This document shows positions 8,174-17,563 of a DNA stretch of 64,000 nucleotides, piece after piece. The translations under genes and the position numbers were made by a program. The notes under the pieces are model-generated. The model did not search any database and had not been told where the DNA came from. It saw only the letters and a list, made by a program, of their open reading frames with translations. Where the stretch lies: the NCBI RefSeq assembly GCF_900105185.1, contig NZ_FNTJ01000001.1:3058501-3122500 (forward strand). The letters run 5' to 3'. Origin of the DNA: Pseudomonas saponiphila. Its GTDB lineage: Bacteria; Pseudomonadota; Gammaproteobacteria; Pseudomonadales; Pseudomonadaceae. The stretch's first letter is position 1, and each line of letters begins with the position of its first letter.

Positions 8174-11100
8174 ATGGCCAAGAAATCCCGCACCGCGACC
8201 TTCACCAAGGACCCGCTCTGGTACAAGGACGCAGTGATCTATCAGGTGCACGTGAAGTCGTTTTTCGATGCCAACAACGATGGAATCGGCGACTTTTCCG
8301 GGCTGATCGCCAAGCTCGACTACATCAGGGACCTGGGGGTCAACACCCTCTGGCTGTTGCCGTTCTACCCCTCGCCACGGCGCGACGATGGCTACGACAT
8401 CGCCGAATACCGCGGGGTCAGCCCCGACTACGGCACCCTGGCCGACGTCCGGCGCTTTATCGCCGAGGCCCACAAGCGCGAGCTGCGGGTGATCAGCGAA
8501 CTGGTGATCAACCACACCTCGGACCAGCACCCCTGGTTCCAGCGGGCGCGCAAGGCCAAACCGGGGTCGGCGGCGCGCAATTTCTATGTGTGGTCCGATG
8601 ACGACCAGAAGTACGCCGGCACCCGGATCATCTTTCTCGACACCGAGAAGTCCAACTGGACCTGGGACCCGGTGGCCGGCCAGTACTTCTGGCACCGCTT
8701 CTATTCCCACCAGCCGGACCTCAACTTCGACAACCCCCAGGTGATGAAGGCGGTGCTGTCGGTGATGCGCTACTGGCTCGACATGGGCATCGACGGCCTG
8801 CGCCTGGACGCCATTCCCTACCTGATCGAGCGCGATGGCACCGACAACGAGAACCTTCCGGAAACCCACGACGTGCTCAAGCGCATTCGCGCCGAGATCG
8901 ACGCCCACTACCCGGACCGCATGCTCCTGGCCGAGGCCAACCAGTGGCCCGAGGACACCCGGCTGTACTTCGGGCAGGCCGGCAACGGCGCCGACGGCGA
9001 CGAGTGCCACATGGCCTTTCACTTCCCGCTGATGCCGCGCATGTACATGGCCCTGGCCCAGGAAGATCGCTTCCCGATCACCGATATCCTGCGCCAGACC
9101 CCGGAGATCCCGGCCCACTGCCAATGGGCGATCTTCTTGCGCAACCACGATGAGCTGACCCTGGAGATGGTCACCGACCAGGAGCGCGACTACCTGTGGA
9201 ACTACTACGCCGCCGACCGCCGGGCACGGATCAACCTGGGTATCCGCCGGCGTCTGGCGCCGCTGATGGAGCGCGACCGGCGGCGCATCGAGCTGCTCAA
9301 CAGCCTGCTGTTGTCGATGCCCGGCACGCCGACCCTGTATTACGGCGACGAGATCGGCATGGGCGACAACATCTACCTGGGGGACCGCGACGGCGTGCGC
9401 ACGCCGATGCAGTGGTCCATCGACCGCAATGGCGGTTTCTCCCGGGCCGACCCGGCCAGCCTGGTGCTGCCGCCGATCATGGATCCGCTGTATGGCTATC
9501 AGTCGGTCAATGTCGAGACTCAGTCCGGCGATCCTCACTCCCTGCTCAACTGGACCCGGCGCATGCTGGCGGTGCGCAAGCAATCCAGGGCCTTTGGCCG
9601 TGGCAGCCTGAAGATGCTGTCGCCGAGCAACCGACGGATCCTGGCCTACACCCGGGAATACACCGACGCCGACGGCCATCAGCAAATCATCCTGTGCGTG
9701 GCCAACGTCTCGCGCAGTGCCCAGGCTGCGGAACTGGACCTGTCGGCATTCGCTGGCAGGGTTCCGGTGGAAATGCTCGGCGGCAATGCCTTCCCGCCCA
9801 TCGGCCAGTTGCCCTTTCTGCTGACCCTGGCGCCCTACGGTTTCTACTGGTTCGTCCTGGCCGCCGAGCAGCAGATGCCCAGCTGGCACGTGGAGCCGGC
9901 GCAGAGCCTGCCGGACTTTTGCACCCTGGTGCTGAAAAAACGCCTCGAAGAATTGCTCGAAGCACCGTCGCGCACCACCCTGGAGCACGAAGTGCTGCCC
10001 CTCTGGCTGCCCAAGCGCCGCTGGTTCGCCGGCAAGGACGGCGCCCTGCAGGCGCTGCGCATCGCCTACGCCGTGCGCTTCGGCGACCCTCGGCATCCGG
10101 TGCTGCTCGGCGAGATCGAGGTCAGCCGCGACGGCCAGTCCGAGCGCTATCAGTTGCCCTTCGGCCTGCTCGGTGAAGAGCCTTCCGGCAGTGCCTTGGC
10201 CCAGCAACTGGCCATGGCCCGGGTGCGCCGCGGGCGCCAGGTCGGGCTGATCACCGATGCCTTCGTTCTCGACAGTTTCGTGCGCGACGTGCTCCAGGCC
10301 CTGCAGGCCCGCACCCGGCTGACAAGCGAGGCCGGGCAGATCCGCTTCGAGGGCAGCCCGGCCCTGGACGGGCTGGGCCTGGGGGCCGAGTCCGAGGTGC
10401 GCTACCTGTCGGCGGAGCAGTCCAACAGTTCGGTGGTGGTGGGTGGCAGCCTGGTGCTCAAGCTGCTGCGCCGGGTGTCCGCCGGCGTGCATCCGGAACT
10501 GGAAATGGGCGCCTTCCTCACCCGTGCCGGGTTCGGCCATATTTCGCCCTTGCTGGGCTCGGTGGTGCGCCGTGATGAGCAGGGCGAGGATCATCTGCTG
10601 ATGATCGCCCAGGGCTACCTGAGCAATCAGGGGGATGCCTGGGAGTGGACCCAGAACAACCTGGAACGGGCCATCCGCGATGAGCTGGCGGACGCCATGT
10701 CCGAGCAGGAGCAGCATTACCACGCCCTTGGCGAACTGCGGCAGTTTGCCGGGCTGCTGGGCCGGCGCCTGGGAGAAATGCACCTGTTGCTGGCGGCCCC
10801 GGGCAGCGGCCCGGACTTTGCACCGCAAGTGAGCACGCTCAAGGACACCCAGGCCTGGAATCGGCAGGTGGCCGGGCAAGTGGAACGAGGGTTGCAGTTG
10901 CTCACGCAGCATCAAGGTGCACTGAGCACCCAGGACCGGCAGTGGGTGAGTCGATTGTTGCAGCACAAGGCGCAGATCCTCGGTCATATCCGGCAGTTGG
11001 CCAAACAGCTGGTGGGTGGCCTGCGCATCCGGGTCCATGGCGACTTGCACCTGGGCCAGGTGCTGGTGGTCAAGGGCGACGCCTACCTGATCGACTTCGA

Positions 11101-11524
11101 GGGCGAGCCGGCGCGGTCCCTGGCCGAGCGCCGGGGCAAGCACAGTCCGTACAAGGACGTCAGCGGGGTGTTGCGCTCCTTCGACTATGCCGCGGCCATG
11201 GCCCGCGAGGCGCCGCTGGTCGATGGCTCGCCGGCGGCCGCGGCGGCGCGGGAGCGGGTGCTGCGGCGTTACCTGGAGCAAGCGCGGCAGGCCTTTGTCC
11301 AGGCGTATCGGCTGGCGACGGCTACGCTTGCCCATGGCTGGCAGGAACCGGGCGCCGCGGATGCCGCCCAGGCCCTGTTCAGCCTGGAAAAGGCCGCCTA
11401 TGAGGTGGCCTATGAAGCGCAAAACCGGCCCACCTGGCTGCACGTGCCTTTGCACGGCCTGGTGGGGTTGTTGAGTGAGCTGCAAGCTTTTTCCGAACTT
11501 GAGCGTGGTGGAGAGCAGTCATGA
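8174..11524 (+). CDS. treS: trehalose synthase / maltokinase fusion (TreS-Pep2)
   Basis: A 1116-residue two-domain enzyme. Residues 1-545 are TreS, a GH13 isomerase interconverting trehalose and maltose, with catalytic Asp212 ([10 protein letters not shown]), Glu254 (LAEANQW) and Asp326 (RNHDELTLE). Residues about 590-1116 are a maltokinase (Pep2/Mak), which phosphorylates maltose with ATP to maltose-1-phosphate; it shows the kinase-like HGDLHLGQ catalytic loop and the DFEGEP metal motif. The fusion would channel trehalose to the GlgE donor. The ribosome site AGGAG precedes the ATG by 6 nt. The stop overlaps the glgB start by 4 bp, so the two are translationally coupled. Confidence 0.96.
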   Translation: MAKKSRTATFTKDPLWYKDAVIYQVHVKSFFDANNDGIGDFSGLIAKLDYIRDLGVNTLWLLPFYPSPRRDDGYDIAEYRGVSPDYGTLADVRRFIAEAHKRELRVISELVINHTSDQHPWFQRARKAKPGSAARNFYVWSDDDQKYAGTRIIFLDTEKSNWTWDPVAGQYFWHRFYSHQPDLNFDNPQVMKAVLSVMRYWLDMGIDGLRLDAIPYLIERDGTDNENLPETHDVLKRIRAEIDAHYPDRMLLAEANQWPEDTRLYFGQAGNGADGDECHMAFHFPLMPRMYMALAQEDRFPITDILRQTPEIPAHCQWAIFLRNHDELTLEMVTDQERDYLWNYYAADRRARINLGIRRRLAPLMERDRRRIELLNSLLLSMPGTPTLYYGDEIGMGDNIYLGDRDGVRTPMQWSIDRNGGFSRADPASLVLPPIMDPLYGYQSVNVETQSGDPHSLLNWTRRMLAVRKQSRAFGRGSLKMLSPSNRRILAYTREYTDADGHQQIILCVANVSRSAQAAELDLSAFAGRVPVEMLGGNAFPPIGQLPFLLTLAPYGFYWFVLAAEQQMPSWHVEPAQSLPDFCTLVLKKRLEELLEAPSRTTLEHEVLPLWLPKRRWFAGKDGALQALRIAYAVRFGDPRHPVLLGEIEVSRDGQSERYQLPFGLLGEEPSGSALAQQLAMARVRRGRQVGLITDAFVLDSFVRDVLQALQARTRLTSEAGQIRFEGSPALDGLGLGAESEVRYLSAEQSNSSVVVGGSLVLKLLRRVSAGVHPELEMGAFLTRAGFGHISPLLGSVVRRDEQGEDHLLMIAQGYLSNQGDAWEWTQNNLERAIRDELADAMSEQEQHYHALGELRQFAGLLGRRLGEMHLLLAAPGSGPDFAPQVSTLKDTQAWNRQVAGQVERGLQLLTQHQGALSTQDRQWVSRLLQHKAQILGHIRQLAKQLVGGLRIRVHGDLHLGQVLVVKGDAYLIDFEGEPARSLAERRGKHSPYKDVSGVLRSFDYAAAMAREAPLVDGSPAAAAARERVLRRYLEQARQAFVQAYRLATATLAHGWQEPGAADAAQALFSLEKAAYEVAYEAQNRPTWLHVPLHGLVGLLSELQAFSELERGGEQS

Positions 11525-13764
11525 GTGTCTCGAACAAGGAACAGGGAAAGCCCACAGCGGCATTGCTGCCCTCGGCCAAGGCCATCGAAGCCCTGGTACG
11601 GGCGGAACATCAGGACCCGTTCGCCATTCTCGGCCCTCACGGCGACGGCGCCGGCGGCCAGTTCATCCGCGCCTTTGTGCCCGGGGCGCTGAGTGTTCAG
11701 GTACTGGACCGGGATCAGCAGCAGGTGCTGGGCAGCCTGCAGGCCGCCGAGGCGCCGGGGCTGTTTGTCGGGCATTTCGACGACTGCCGGGCCTACCTGC
11801 TGCGGGTGCAGTGGGCCGGTGGCGAGCAGGTCAGCGAGGATCCCTACAGCTTCGGCCCATTGCTGGGGGAGATGGACCTGTACCTGTTCGCCGAAGGCAA
11901 TCACCGCGATCTGAGCGCCTGTCTCGGAGCCCAGGTGATGTGCGTGGACGGCGTCGCCGGGGTGCGCTTCGCGGTCTGGGCGCCCAATGCCCGGCGCGTC
12001 TCGGTGGTGGGGGATTTCAATATCTGGGACGGGCGCCGTCACCCGATGCGCCTGCGCCATCCCTCCGGGGTCTGGGAGCTGTTCATCCCACGGCTGCAGG
12101 CCGGCGAAGCCTACAAGTACGAGATTCTCGGAGCCCAGGGCATCCTGCCGCTCAAGGCCGATCCCATGGCCCTAGCCACGCAACTGCCGCCGGATACCGC
12201 CTCGCGGGTCGCCGAGCCGCTGGATTTCGACTGGCAGGACCAGTCGTGGATGGCGCAACGCGGCCAGTTGCAGCGGCCCGACGCGGCACTGTCGATCTAC
12301 GAGCTGCACGCCGGCTCCTGGCAGTGCGAGGTGGACGACCTGGGGGAGGTGGCCCGCCAATACAGCTGGGCCGAGCTGGCCGAGCGGCTGATTCCCTACG
12401 TCAAGGACCTGGGCTTCACCCATATCGAACTGATGCCGATCATGGAGCATCCCTTCGGCGGCTCCTGGGGCTACCAGCCGCTGTCGCAGTTCGCCCCCAG
12501 CGCCCGCTATGGCAGCCCGCGGGATTTCGCCGCCTTTGTCGATGCCTGCCACCGGGCGCAGCTCGGGGTGATCCTCGACTGGGTGCCGGCGCATTTTCCC
12601 ACCGATGCCCACGGCCTGGCGCAATTCGACGGCACCGCACTGTATGAATACGGCAATCCCCTGGAAGGTTTCCATCAGGACTGGGACACCCTGATCTACA
12701 ACCTCGGGCGCAGCGAAGTGCACGGTTTCATGCTGGCTTCGGCGCTGCACTGGCTCAAGCACTTCCACGTCGACGGCCTGCGGGTGGACGCCGTGGCCTC
12801 GATGCTCTACCGCGACTATTCGCGCAAGGCCGGGGAATGGGTGCCCAACCGCCATGGCGGTCGCGAGAACCTGGAGGCCATCGATTTTCTGCGCCACCTC
12901 AACGACGTGGTGGCTCTGGAAGCGCCAGGGGCCCTGGTGATCGCCGAAGAGTCCACGGCCTGGCCCGGGGTCAGTCGGCCCACCGACCAGGGCGGCCTGG
13001 GCTTTGCCTACAAATGGAACATGGGCTGGATGCACGATTCGTTGCACTACATCCAGCAGGACCCGGTGTACCGCGCCCATCACCACAACGAGCTGAGTTT
13101 CGGCCTGGTATACGCCTGGTCCGAACGCTTCATCCTGCCGATCTCCCATGACGAGGTGGTGCACGGCAAACATTCGCTGATCGACAAGATGCCCGGCGAC
13201 CGCTGGCAGAAGTTCGCCAACCTGCGGGCCTACCTGAGCTTCATGTGGACCCATCCGGGCAAGAAGCTGCTGTTCATGGGCTGCGAGTTCGGCCAGTGGC
13301 GCGAGTGGAACCATGATCAGCAACTGGACTGGTACCTGTTGCAGTACCCCGAGCACCGTGGGGTGCAAAGGCTGGTGAAGGACCTCAACCAGCTGTATCG
13401 CCAGTACCCGGCGCTGCATGACCAGGACCACGTGCCCCAGGGCTTCCAATGGCTGATTGGCGATGACGCGATCAACAGCGTCTATGCCTGGCTGCGCTGG
13501 AGCCGCAATGGCGAACCGTTGCTGGTGGTGGCCAACTTCACTCCGGTGCCGCGCCAGGCCTACCGGGTCGGCGTGCCCCAGGCCGGGCGCTGGAGCGAAC
13601 TGCTCAACAGCGATTCGCAGCTGTATGCCGGCTCCAACTATGGCAACGGCGGCGAGGCGTTCAGCGAAGAGCAGGGCAGCCATGGCCAGGCCCTGTCCCT
13701 GGTGCTCAACCTGCCGCCCCTGGCGGTCCTGGTCCTGCGTCCCGACACCGGCAATACCCCGTAG
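11521..13764 (+). CDS. glgB: 1,4-alpha-glucan branching enzyme GlgB
   Basis: A 747-residue GH13 branching enzyme that moves alpha-1,4 segments to alpha-1,6 positions on glucan. It has an N-terminal beta module (about 25-115), a CBM48 module (about 125-215, [20 protein letters not shown]), and a catalytic barrel with the nucleophile Asp423 ([16 protein letters not shown]), the acid/base Glu in [10 protein letters not shown] (about 476-477), and SHDEVVHGK, ending in a C-terminal beta domain. Length and order are typical of long two-N-domain GlgB proteins. The ATG overlaps the treS stop (ATGA), so glgE, treS and glgB form one block although a REPIN sits after glgE. It supplies the branched polymer extended by GlgE and GlgA. 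Confidence 0.97.
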   Translation: MSVSNKEQGKPTAALLPSAKAIEALVRAEHQDPFAILGPHGDGAGGQFIRAFVPGALSVQVLDRDQQQVLGSLQAAEAPGLFVGHFDDCRAYLLRVQWAGGEQVSEDPYSFGPLLGEMDLYLFAEGNHRDLSACLGAQVMCVDGVAGVRFAVWAPNARRVSVVGDFNIWDGRRHPMRLRHPSGVWELFIPRLQAGEAYKYEILGAQGILPLKADPMALATQLPPDTASRVAEPLDFDWQDQSWMAQRGQLQRPDAALSIYELHAGSWQCEVDDLGEVARQYSWAELAERLIPYVKDLGFTHIELMPIMEHPFGGSWGYQPLSQFAPSARYGSPRDFAAFVDACHRAQLGVILDWVPAHFPTDAHGLAQFDGTALYEYGNPLEGFHQDWDTLIYNLGRSEVHGFMLASALHWLKHFHVDGLRVDAVASMLYRDYSRKAGEWVPNRHGGRENLEAIDFLRHLNDVVALEAPGALVIAEESTAWPGVSRPTDQGGLGFAYKWNMGWMHDSLHYIQQDPVYRAHHHNELSFGLVYAWSERFILPISHDEVVHGKHSLIDKMPGDRWQKFANLRAYLSFMWTHPGKKLLFMGCEFGQWREWNHDQQLDWYLLQYPEHRGVQRLVKDLNQLYRQYPALHDQDHVPQGFQWLIGDDAINSVYAWLRWSRNGEPLLVVANFTPVPRQAYRVGVPQAGRWSELLNSDSQLYAGSNYGNGGEAFSEEQGSHGQALSLVLNLPPLAVLVLRPDTGNTP

Positions 13765-13766
13765 AA

Positions 13767-13805
13767 GCGGGTCATTGCCCGCGCAACCGTGGCTTGCCGG
13801 CAAGC
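13767..13805. terminator. hairpins between convergent glgB and PIG-L genes
   Basis: Two small inverted repeats fill the gap: GCGGG(6-nt loop)CCCGC at 13767-13782 and the REP-like palindrome GCTTGCCGGCAAGC at 13792-13805. Neither has a clear T-run, so termination is an inference from position. Confidence 0.35.
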
Positions 13806-13815
13806 AGGCCACACT

Positions 13816-14574
13816 CTACATCAGGATGATCTCGTAGGGCAGGCGCAGGCGTTCCAGCAGCACCGGCGACAGCGAAGGCTCCAGGCCGATCTCCGGCTCG
13901 CCCTGCAACTGGCTGGCATAGGCGTGGGCGGCATGCCGCTTGCGGGCCACGGTCCAGGTGTCCAGGCGCAGCTTGCGGGCCCGTTGCCAGGGGATCTGAT
14001 GCTCCTCCCGCGACGACCAGTGCCAGGCCCACAGCGGAATTTCGTAAAAGCGCGCGCCCACCAGGGCCGCCGCCTTGGCGGTCGCTCGGCCGACCGCCTC
14101 GTGATCGAGGTTGCCGTCGGCGCGCCAGGTGCTGAACACCACATCGCTGTCGCGCAGGTAGCGGCTGATGAAGGGCACCAGCTGCTGCTCGCGCCCGCTC
14201 AGGGCGTTGTCGGCAAAGCCGCCGCGAATCCACTTCAGGCTGTGCAGCGGCAAGCCCAGGCGGCGCAGGGCTTCGGCGCTTTCCTGGGGGCGAAACACGC
14301 TGAGGCGGCGCTTGGGCCAGCGTTCCGAACCCGGGTGGCTGGCGCTGCCGTCGCTGATGGAGATCAACTGCAAAGGGTGGCCGTGATGGGCCAGTACCTG
14401 CAGCAGTCCGCCGCTGGCGACCACCTCGTCTCCGGGGTGGGGGGCGACGATCACCGCCCGTGAGCCTGGCGGCACCAGATTGGCCAGGTTGATGGCCGGG
14501 ACCTCGGCCAGTTGGCGGGCGCTGTTCCATATCTGGCTGGGCCAGCTGCTGTCTATTGCGGGTATGGCTTTCAT
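13816..14574 (-). CDS. PIG-L family deacetylase
   Basis: A 252-residue protein of the PIG-L/LmbE family, zinc-dependent N-deacetylases acting on N-acetylglucosamine-type groups. The zinc motif appears as APHPGDEV (about residue 44) where families often have PHPDDE, with the later His in NLDHEAVG. There is no signal peptide or membrane segment. The gene runs leftward and meets glgB tail to tail, about 400 bp downstream of glgX. In other Pseudomonas such genes can sit with glycosyltransferases and acyl-CoA dehydrogenases; here it stands alone beside the glucan locus. The substrate is unknown. The Gly replacing the usual first Asp of the DDE motif should be checked for effects on catalysis. Confidence 0.85.
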   Translation of the reverse strand: MKAIPAIDSSWPSQIWNSARQLAEVPAINLANLVPPGSRAVIVAPHPGDEVVASGGLLQVLAHHGHPLQLISISDGSASHPGSERWPKRRLSVFRPQESAEALRRLGLPLHSLKWIRGGFADNALSGREQQLVPFISRYLRDSDVVFSTWRADGNLDHEAVGRATAKAAALVGARFYEIPLWAWHWSSREEHQIPWQRARKLRLDTWTVARKRHAAHAYASQLQGEPEIGLEPSLSPVLLERLRLPYEIILM

Positions 14575-14972
14575 GAAGTGTCACGTCCCTGTTGGTCGGG
14601 TCACGGCCTGGGCGGTTGAACAACCGTCGAGTCATGCCCTGGGTTTGTCCGCACGCTGATTCCATGGCATCTGCCTCAGCGTGAAGTACCGGCGCCCCAT
14701 CCCTTTGGGGCGCCGCGATCCGAGGCTCATCATACACGTCCTGAAACCGCCCACGCAGGGGCGGCCCAGGCTCGTTGCAACATTACGAACCCTGTCACAG
14801 GGTAGACGGCAATTGTTCCCCCGAGGAGGCCATGAGACGAACGTCGTGCTTTGTTTCAGCGCCCTGCAAGGCTGCACCAGGCTTTACCGGGCATCGCCAA
14901 AGCCGCCCGGGGGCGGCGGGGAGCCCCAGGTGGTGCCGGGGGCGAAGGCGCAGTAAGGCTTGCGGGTCGATT
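14575..14972. other. 398-bp gap between glgX and the PIG-L gene
   Basis: No convincing gene is visible. It holds a hairpin with GGCGCCCC at 14691-14698 and GGGGCGCC at 14707-14714, without a T-run, and presumably the promoter of the PIG-L gene. The part next to glgX is GC-rich with G-runs on the + strand. A GAGGAGG-ATG near 14832 opens only a frame that runs antisense to glgX, so I discount it. Confidence 0.5.
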
Positions 14973-17123
14973 TCAGTCCTCTTCCTCGTGCTGCAACTCG
15001 AACAGCAGCAGCGAACGCCCGGTCACCGAATAGCTGTGGCCGAAGGCGAAGCGCTCCTGGCCGTGCACCGCTGGCTGATGGGTGTCGAGCATGCAGCTCC
15101 AGAACTCGCCGGCCGGAACCTCGGGCAGGCGGAAATTGACGATGTCGTGATGGGCATTGACCACCAGCAGCAGCGTGGCGTCGGCCCCGGGGCGCAGGAT
15201 CCCGGTTTCCTGGGCGCGGCCGTCCAGCAGCATGCCCAGGCAACGGCCGTGGGGGTCTTGCCATTGTTCGGTGCTCATCTCGTTGCCGTCCGGGGCCAGC
15301 CAGGTGACGTCCTTGACCCCGAGGTCTTCGTTGTAGCTGCCCACCAGGAAGCGCCCGCGACGCAGGATCGGGTAGTTCAGGCGCAGTTTGATCAGGCGCT
15401 TGACGAACTTGAGCAGCGCCTTGCCGTCGGCGTCCAGCTCCCAGTTGACCCAGCCGATCTCGCTGTCCTGGCAGTAGGCGTTGTTGTTGCCGTGCTGGGT
15501 GCGGGCGAACTCATCGCCGGCCACCAGCATCGGCGTGCCCTGGGCCAAGAGCAGGGTGGCGAAGAAGTTGCGCATCTGGCGCAGGCGCAGGGCGTTGATC
15601 TCGGGGTCGTCGGTGGGGCCTTCGACGCCATGGTTCCAGGACAGGTTGTTGTCGCTGCCGTCCTGGTTGTTCTCGTCGTTGGCCTGGTTGTGCTTGTCGT
15701 TGTAGGACACCAGGTCACGCAGGGTGAAACCGTCGTGGGCGGTGACGAAGTTGACCGAAGCGTAGGGCCGGCGGCCGCGCTGGTTGAACATCTCGCCGGA
15801 GGCGGTCATGCGCCCGGCGAAGCCCGCCAACTGGCCGTCGTCGCCTTTCCAGAAGGCGCGCACGGTGTCGCGGAAACGGTCGTTCCATTCCACCCAGCCC
15901 GGCGGGAAGCGGCCCACCTGATAACCGCCGGGGCCGCAGTCCCAGGGCTCGGCGATCAACTTGACCTGGCGCAGCACCGGGTCCTGGCGGCAGGCCACGA
16001 GGAAGCTGTGGCGCTCGTCGAAACCCGTGTGGTAACGGCCGAGGATGGTTGCCAGGTCGAAGCGGAAGCCGTCCACGTGCATTTCCGTGGCCCAGTAGCG
16101 CAGGGAGTCGGTGACCATCTGCAGCACGCAGGGATGACTCAGGTCCAGGGTGTTGCCGGTGCCCGAATCGTTGATGTAAAAGCGCTTGTCGTCGGGCATC
16201 AGGCGGTAGTAGGAGGCGTTGTCGATGCCGCGCATGGACAGGGTCGGGCCTTGTTCGTTGCCTTCGGCGGTGTGGTTGTAGACCACGTCCAGCAGCACTT
16301 CCAGCCCGGCCTCGTGCAGGTGCGCGACCATTTCCTTGAATTCGGCGATCTTGCCGCTGGCCAGGTAGCGTGGGTCCGGGGCGAAGAAGGCGATGCTGTT
16401 GTAGCCCCAGTAGTTGGTCATGCCCTTGTGCAGCAGGTGCTGATCGTTGACGAAGGCGTGGATCGGCAGCAGCTCCACCGACGACACCCCCAGCTTGCGG
16501 ATGTGCTCCAGCACCTCGTCGACCATCAGCCCGGCAAAACTGCCCCGCAGGTGCTCCGGCACCGCGGGGTGGCGCATGGTGAAGCCGCGCACATGAGTCT
16601 CGTAGATCAGGGTCTTGTCCCAGGGCACCTTGATCTGCTGGTCATGGCCCCAGGTGTGGGCCGGATCGATGACCTTGCACTTGGGCACGAAGGGCGCGCT
16701 GTCGCGCTCATCGAAACTCAGGTCGGCGTCCGGGTGACCGATGGTGTAGCCGAACAGCGCCTCGGACCATTTCAGTTCCCCCACCAGTTGCTTGGCATAG
16801 GGGTCGATCAGCAGTTTGTTGGGGTTGAAGCGGTGGCCGTTGGCCGGGTCGTAGGGGCCATGCACCCGGTAGCCGTAGATCAGCCCCGGGTGCGCGTCGG
16901 GCAGGTAGCCGTGGAAGATCTCGTCGGTGTATTCCGGCAGTTCGATACGTTCCAGTTCCACCTCACCGGTGGCGTCGAACAGGCACAGTTCAACCCGCGT
17001 GGCGTTGGCCGAGAACAGCGCGAAGTTGACGCCCAGGCCATCCCAGGTGGCGCCCAGGGGGAAGGGCAGGCCTTCACGGATGCGCGAGGGTTCGTGTTCG
17101 GGAGTCTGCTTGGATCGGCTCAT
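14973..17123 (-). CDS. glgX: glycogen debranching enzyme GlgX
   Basis: A 716-residue GH13 isoamylase-type enzyme that hydrolyses alpha-1,6 branches of short-branched glucan. The N-terminal CBM48 domain (about 15-110, PFPLGATWDGLGVNFALFSANA) is followed by the barrel with DVVYNHTAEGNEQGPTLS, the nucleophile Asp356 in GFRFDLATIL, the Glu in LIAEPWDCGPGGYQ, and NFVTAHDGFTLRD. The ribosome site AGGAG is 5 nt before the ATG. It is the last gene of the leftward glgA block, but a 143-bp gap separates it from the DUF2934 gene, so it may also have its own promoter. Its linear maltooligosaccharides would feed MalQ and TreY. Confidence 0.96.
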   Translation of the reverse strand: MSRSKQTPEHEPSRIREGLPFPLGATWDGLGVNFALFSANATRVELCLFDATGEVELERIELPEYTDEIFHGYLPDAHPGLIYGYRVHGPYDPANGHRFNPNKLLIDPYAKQLVGELKWSEALFGYTIGHPDADLSFDERDSAPFVPKCKVIDPAHTWGHDQQIKVPWDKTLIYETHVRGFTMRHPAVPEHLRGSFAGLMVDEVLEHIRKLGVSSVELLPIHAFVNDQHLLHKGMTNYWGYNSIAFFAPDPRYLASGKIAEFKEMVAHLHEAGLEVLLDVVYNHTAEGNEQGPTLSMRGIDNASYYRLMPDDKRFYINDSGTGNTLDLSHPCVLQMVTDSLRYWATEMHVDGFRFDLATILGRYHTGFDERHSFLVACRQDPVLRQVKLIAEPWDCGPGGYQVGRFPPGWVEWNDRFRDTVRAFWKGDDGQLAGFAGRMTASGEMFNQRGRRPYASVNFVTAHDGFTLRDLVSYNDKHNQANDENNQDGSDNNLSWNHGVEGPTDDPEINALRLRQMRNFFATLLLAQGTPMLVAGDEFARTQHGNNNAYCQDSEIGWVNWELDADGKALLKFVKRLIKLRLNYPILRRGRFLVGSYNEDLGVKDVTWLAPDGNEMSTEQWQDPHGRCLGMLLDGRAQETGILRPGADATLLLVVNAHHDIVNFRLPEVPAGEFWSCMLDTHQPAVHGQERFAFGHSYSVTGRSLLLFELQHEEED

Positions 17124-17266
17124 GGTTGCTCCTGCAGGTCTGATGACAAGGGCTGATACCGGTGTTCCCCTACCCGTGTTCCCCCGACTTTTTCCGGGCC
17201 AAGCAAGCCCCTCGTGGCGCCAGGACGCGCCACTGGTCGACGGTGGTCAACGGGTTGGCAATGGCG

Positions 17267-17542
17267 TCAGTGGGCGGGTGGCTTGCGCGGGGCCCGAGGT
17301 TTCTTCGGCGCCGGCTTCTCGCCCGGAGGCAGGACCACGGCGGCGGCCGGCTTGGCCTTGGGCTTGGCGGCGGTCCGGGTCCTGGGCTTGGCGACCTTGG
17401 CCGGGGGCGGCGGCGCCAGGGCTTCGGCCTCGGCCAGCTTGCGCGCCATCTCCCAGTGCCGGGCTTCCTGGCCGTGGGGTTGGCCTTCCGATTCCCAGAT
17501 CTGATAGGCGAATTCACGAATGCGTTTGTCGTCGGTACTCAT
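17267..17542 (-). CDS. DUF2934 protein with Lys/Ala/Pro-rich tail
   Basis: A 91-residue protein. Residues 1-38 form the DUF2934 helix pair (RIREFAYQIWESEGQPHGQEARHWEMA). The rest is a basic, disordered tail of Ala, Pro, Lys and Arg (for example PKAKPAAAV and PKKPRAPRKPP). CAGGAG lies upstream of the ATG. It starts 21 bp after treY, so it is very likely co-transcribed with the glucan genes. DUF2934 genes often accompany glycogen/trehalose genes in proteobacteria but have no known activity. The tail could bind a polyanion such as nucleic acid; that is speculation. Confidence 0.85.
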   Translation of the reverse strand: MSTDDKRIREFAYQIWESEGQPHGQEARHWEMARKLAEAEALAPPPPAKVAKPRTRTAAKPKAKPAAAVVLPPGEKPAPKKPRAPRKPPAH

Positions 17543-17563
17543 CGCAATGCTCCTGGGCTGGAC

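Noticed and set aside
7874..11485. Very long minus-strand frame (about 1200 codons) opposite treS
   Set aside because: It is antisense to a clearly coding enzyme and reads as His/Gln/Val/Gly-rich low-complexity, a GC-codon artefact.
14691..14714. GC hairpin between PIG-L and glgX as a terminator
   Set aside because: The stem is perfect but there is no T-run on either side, so I leave it as a hairpin only.
14775..17156. Long plus-strand frame opposite glgX
   Set aside because: Antisense shadow; no motifs and biased composition.
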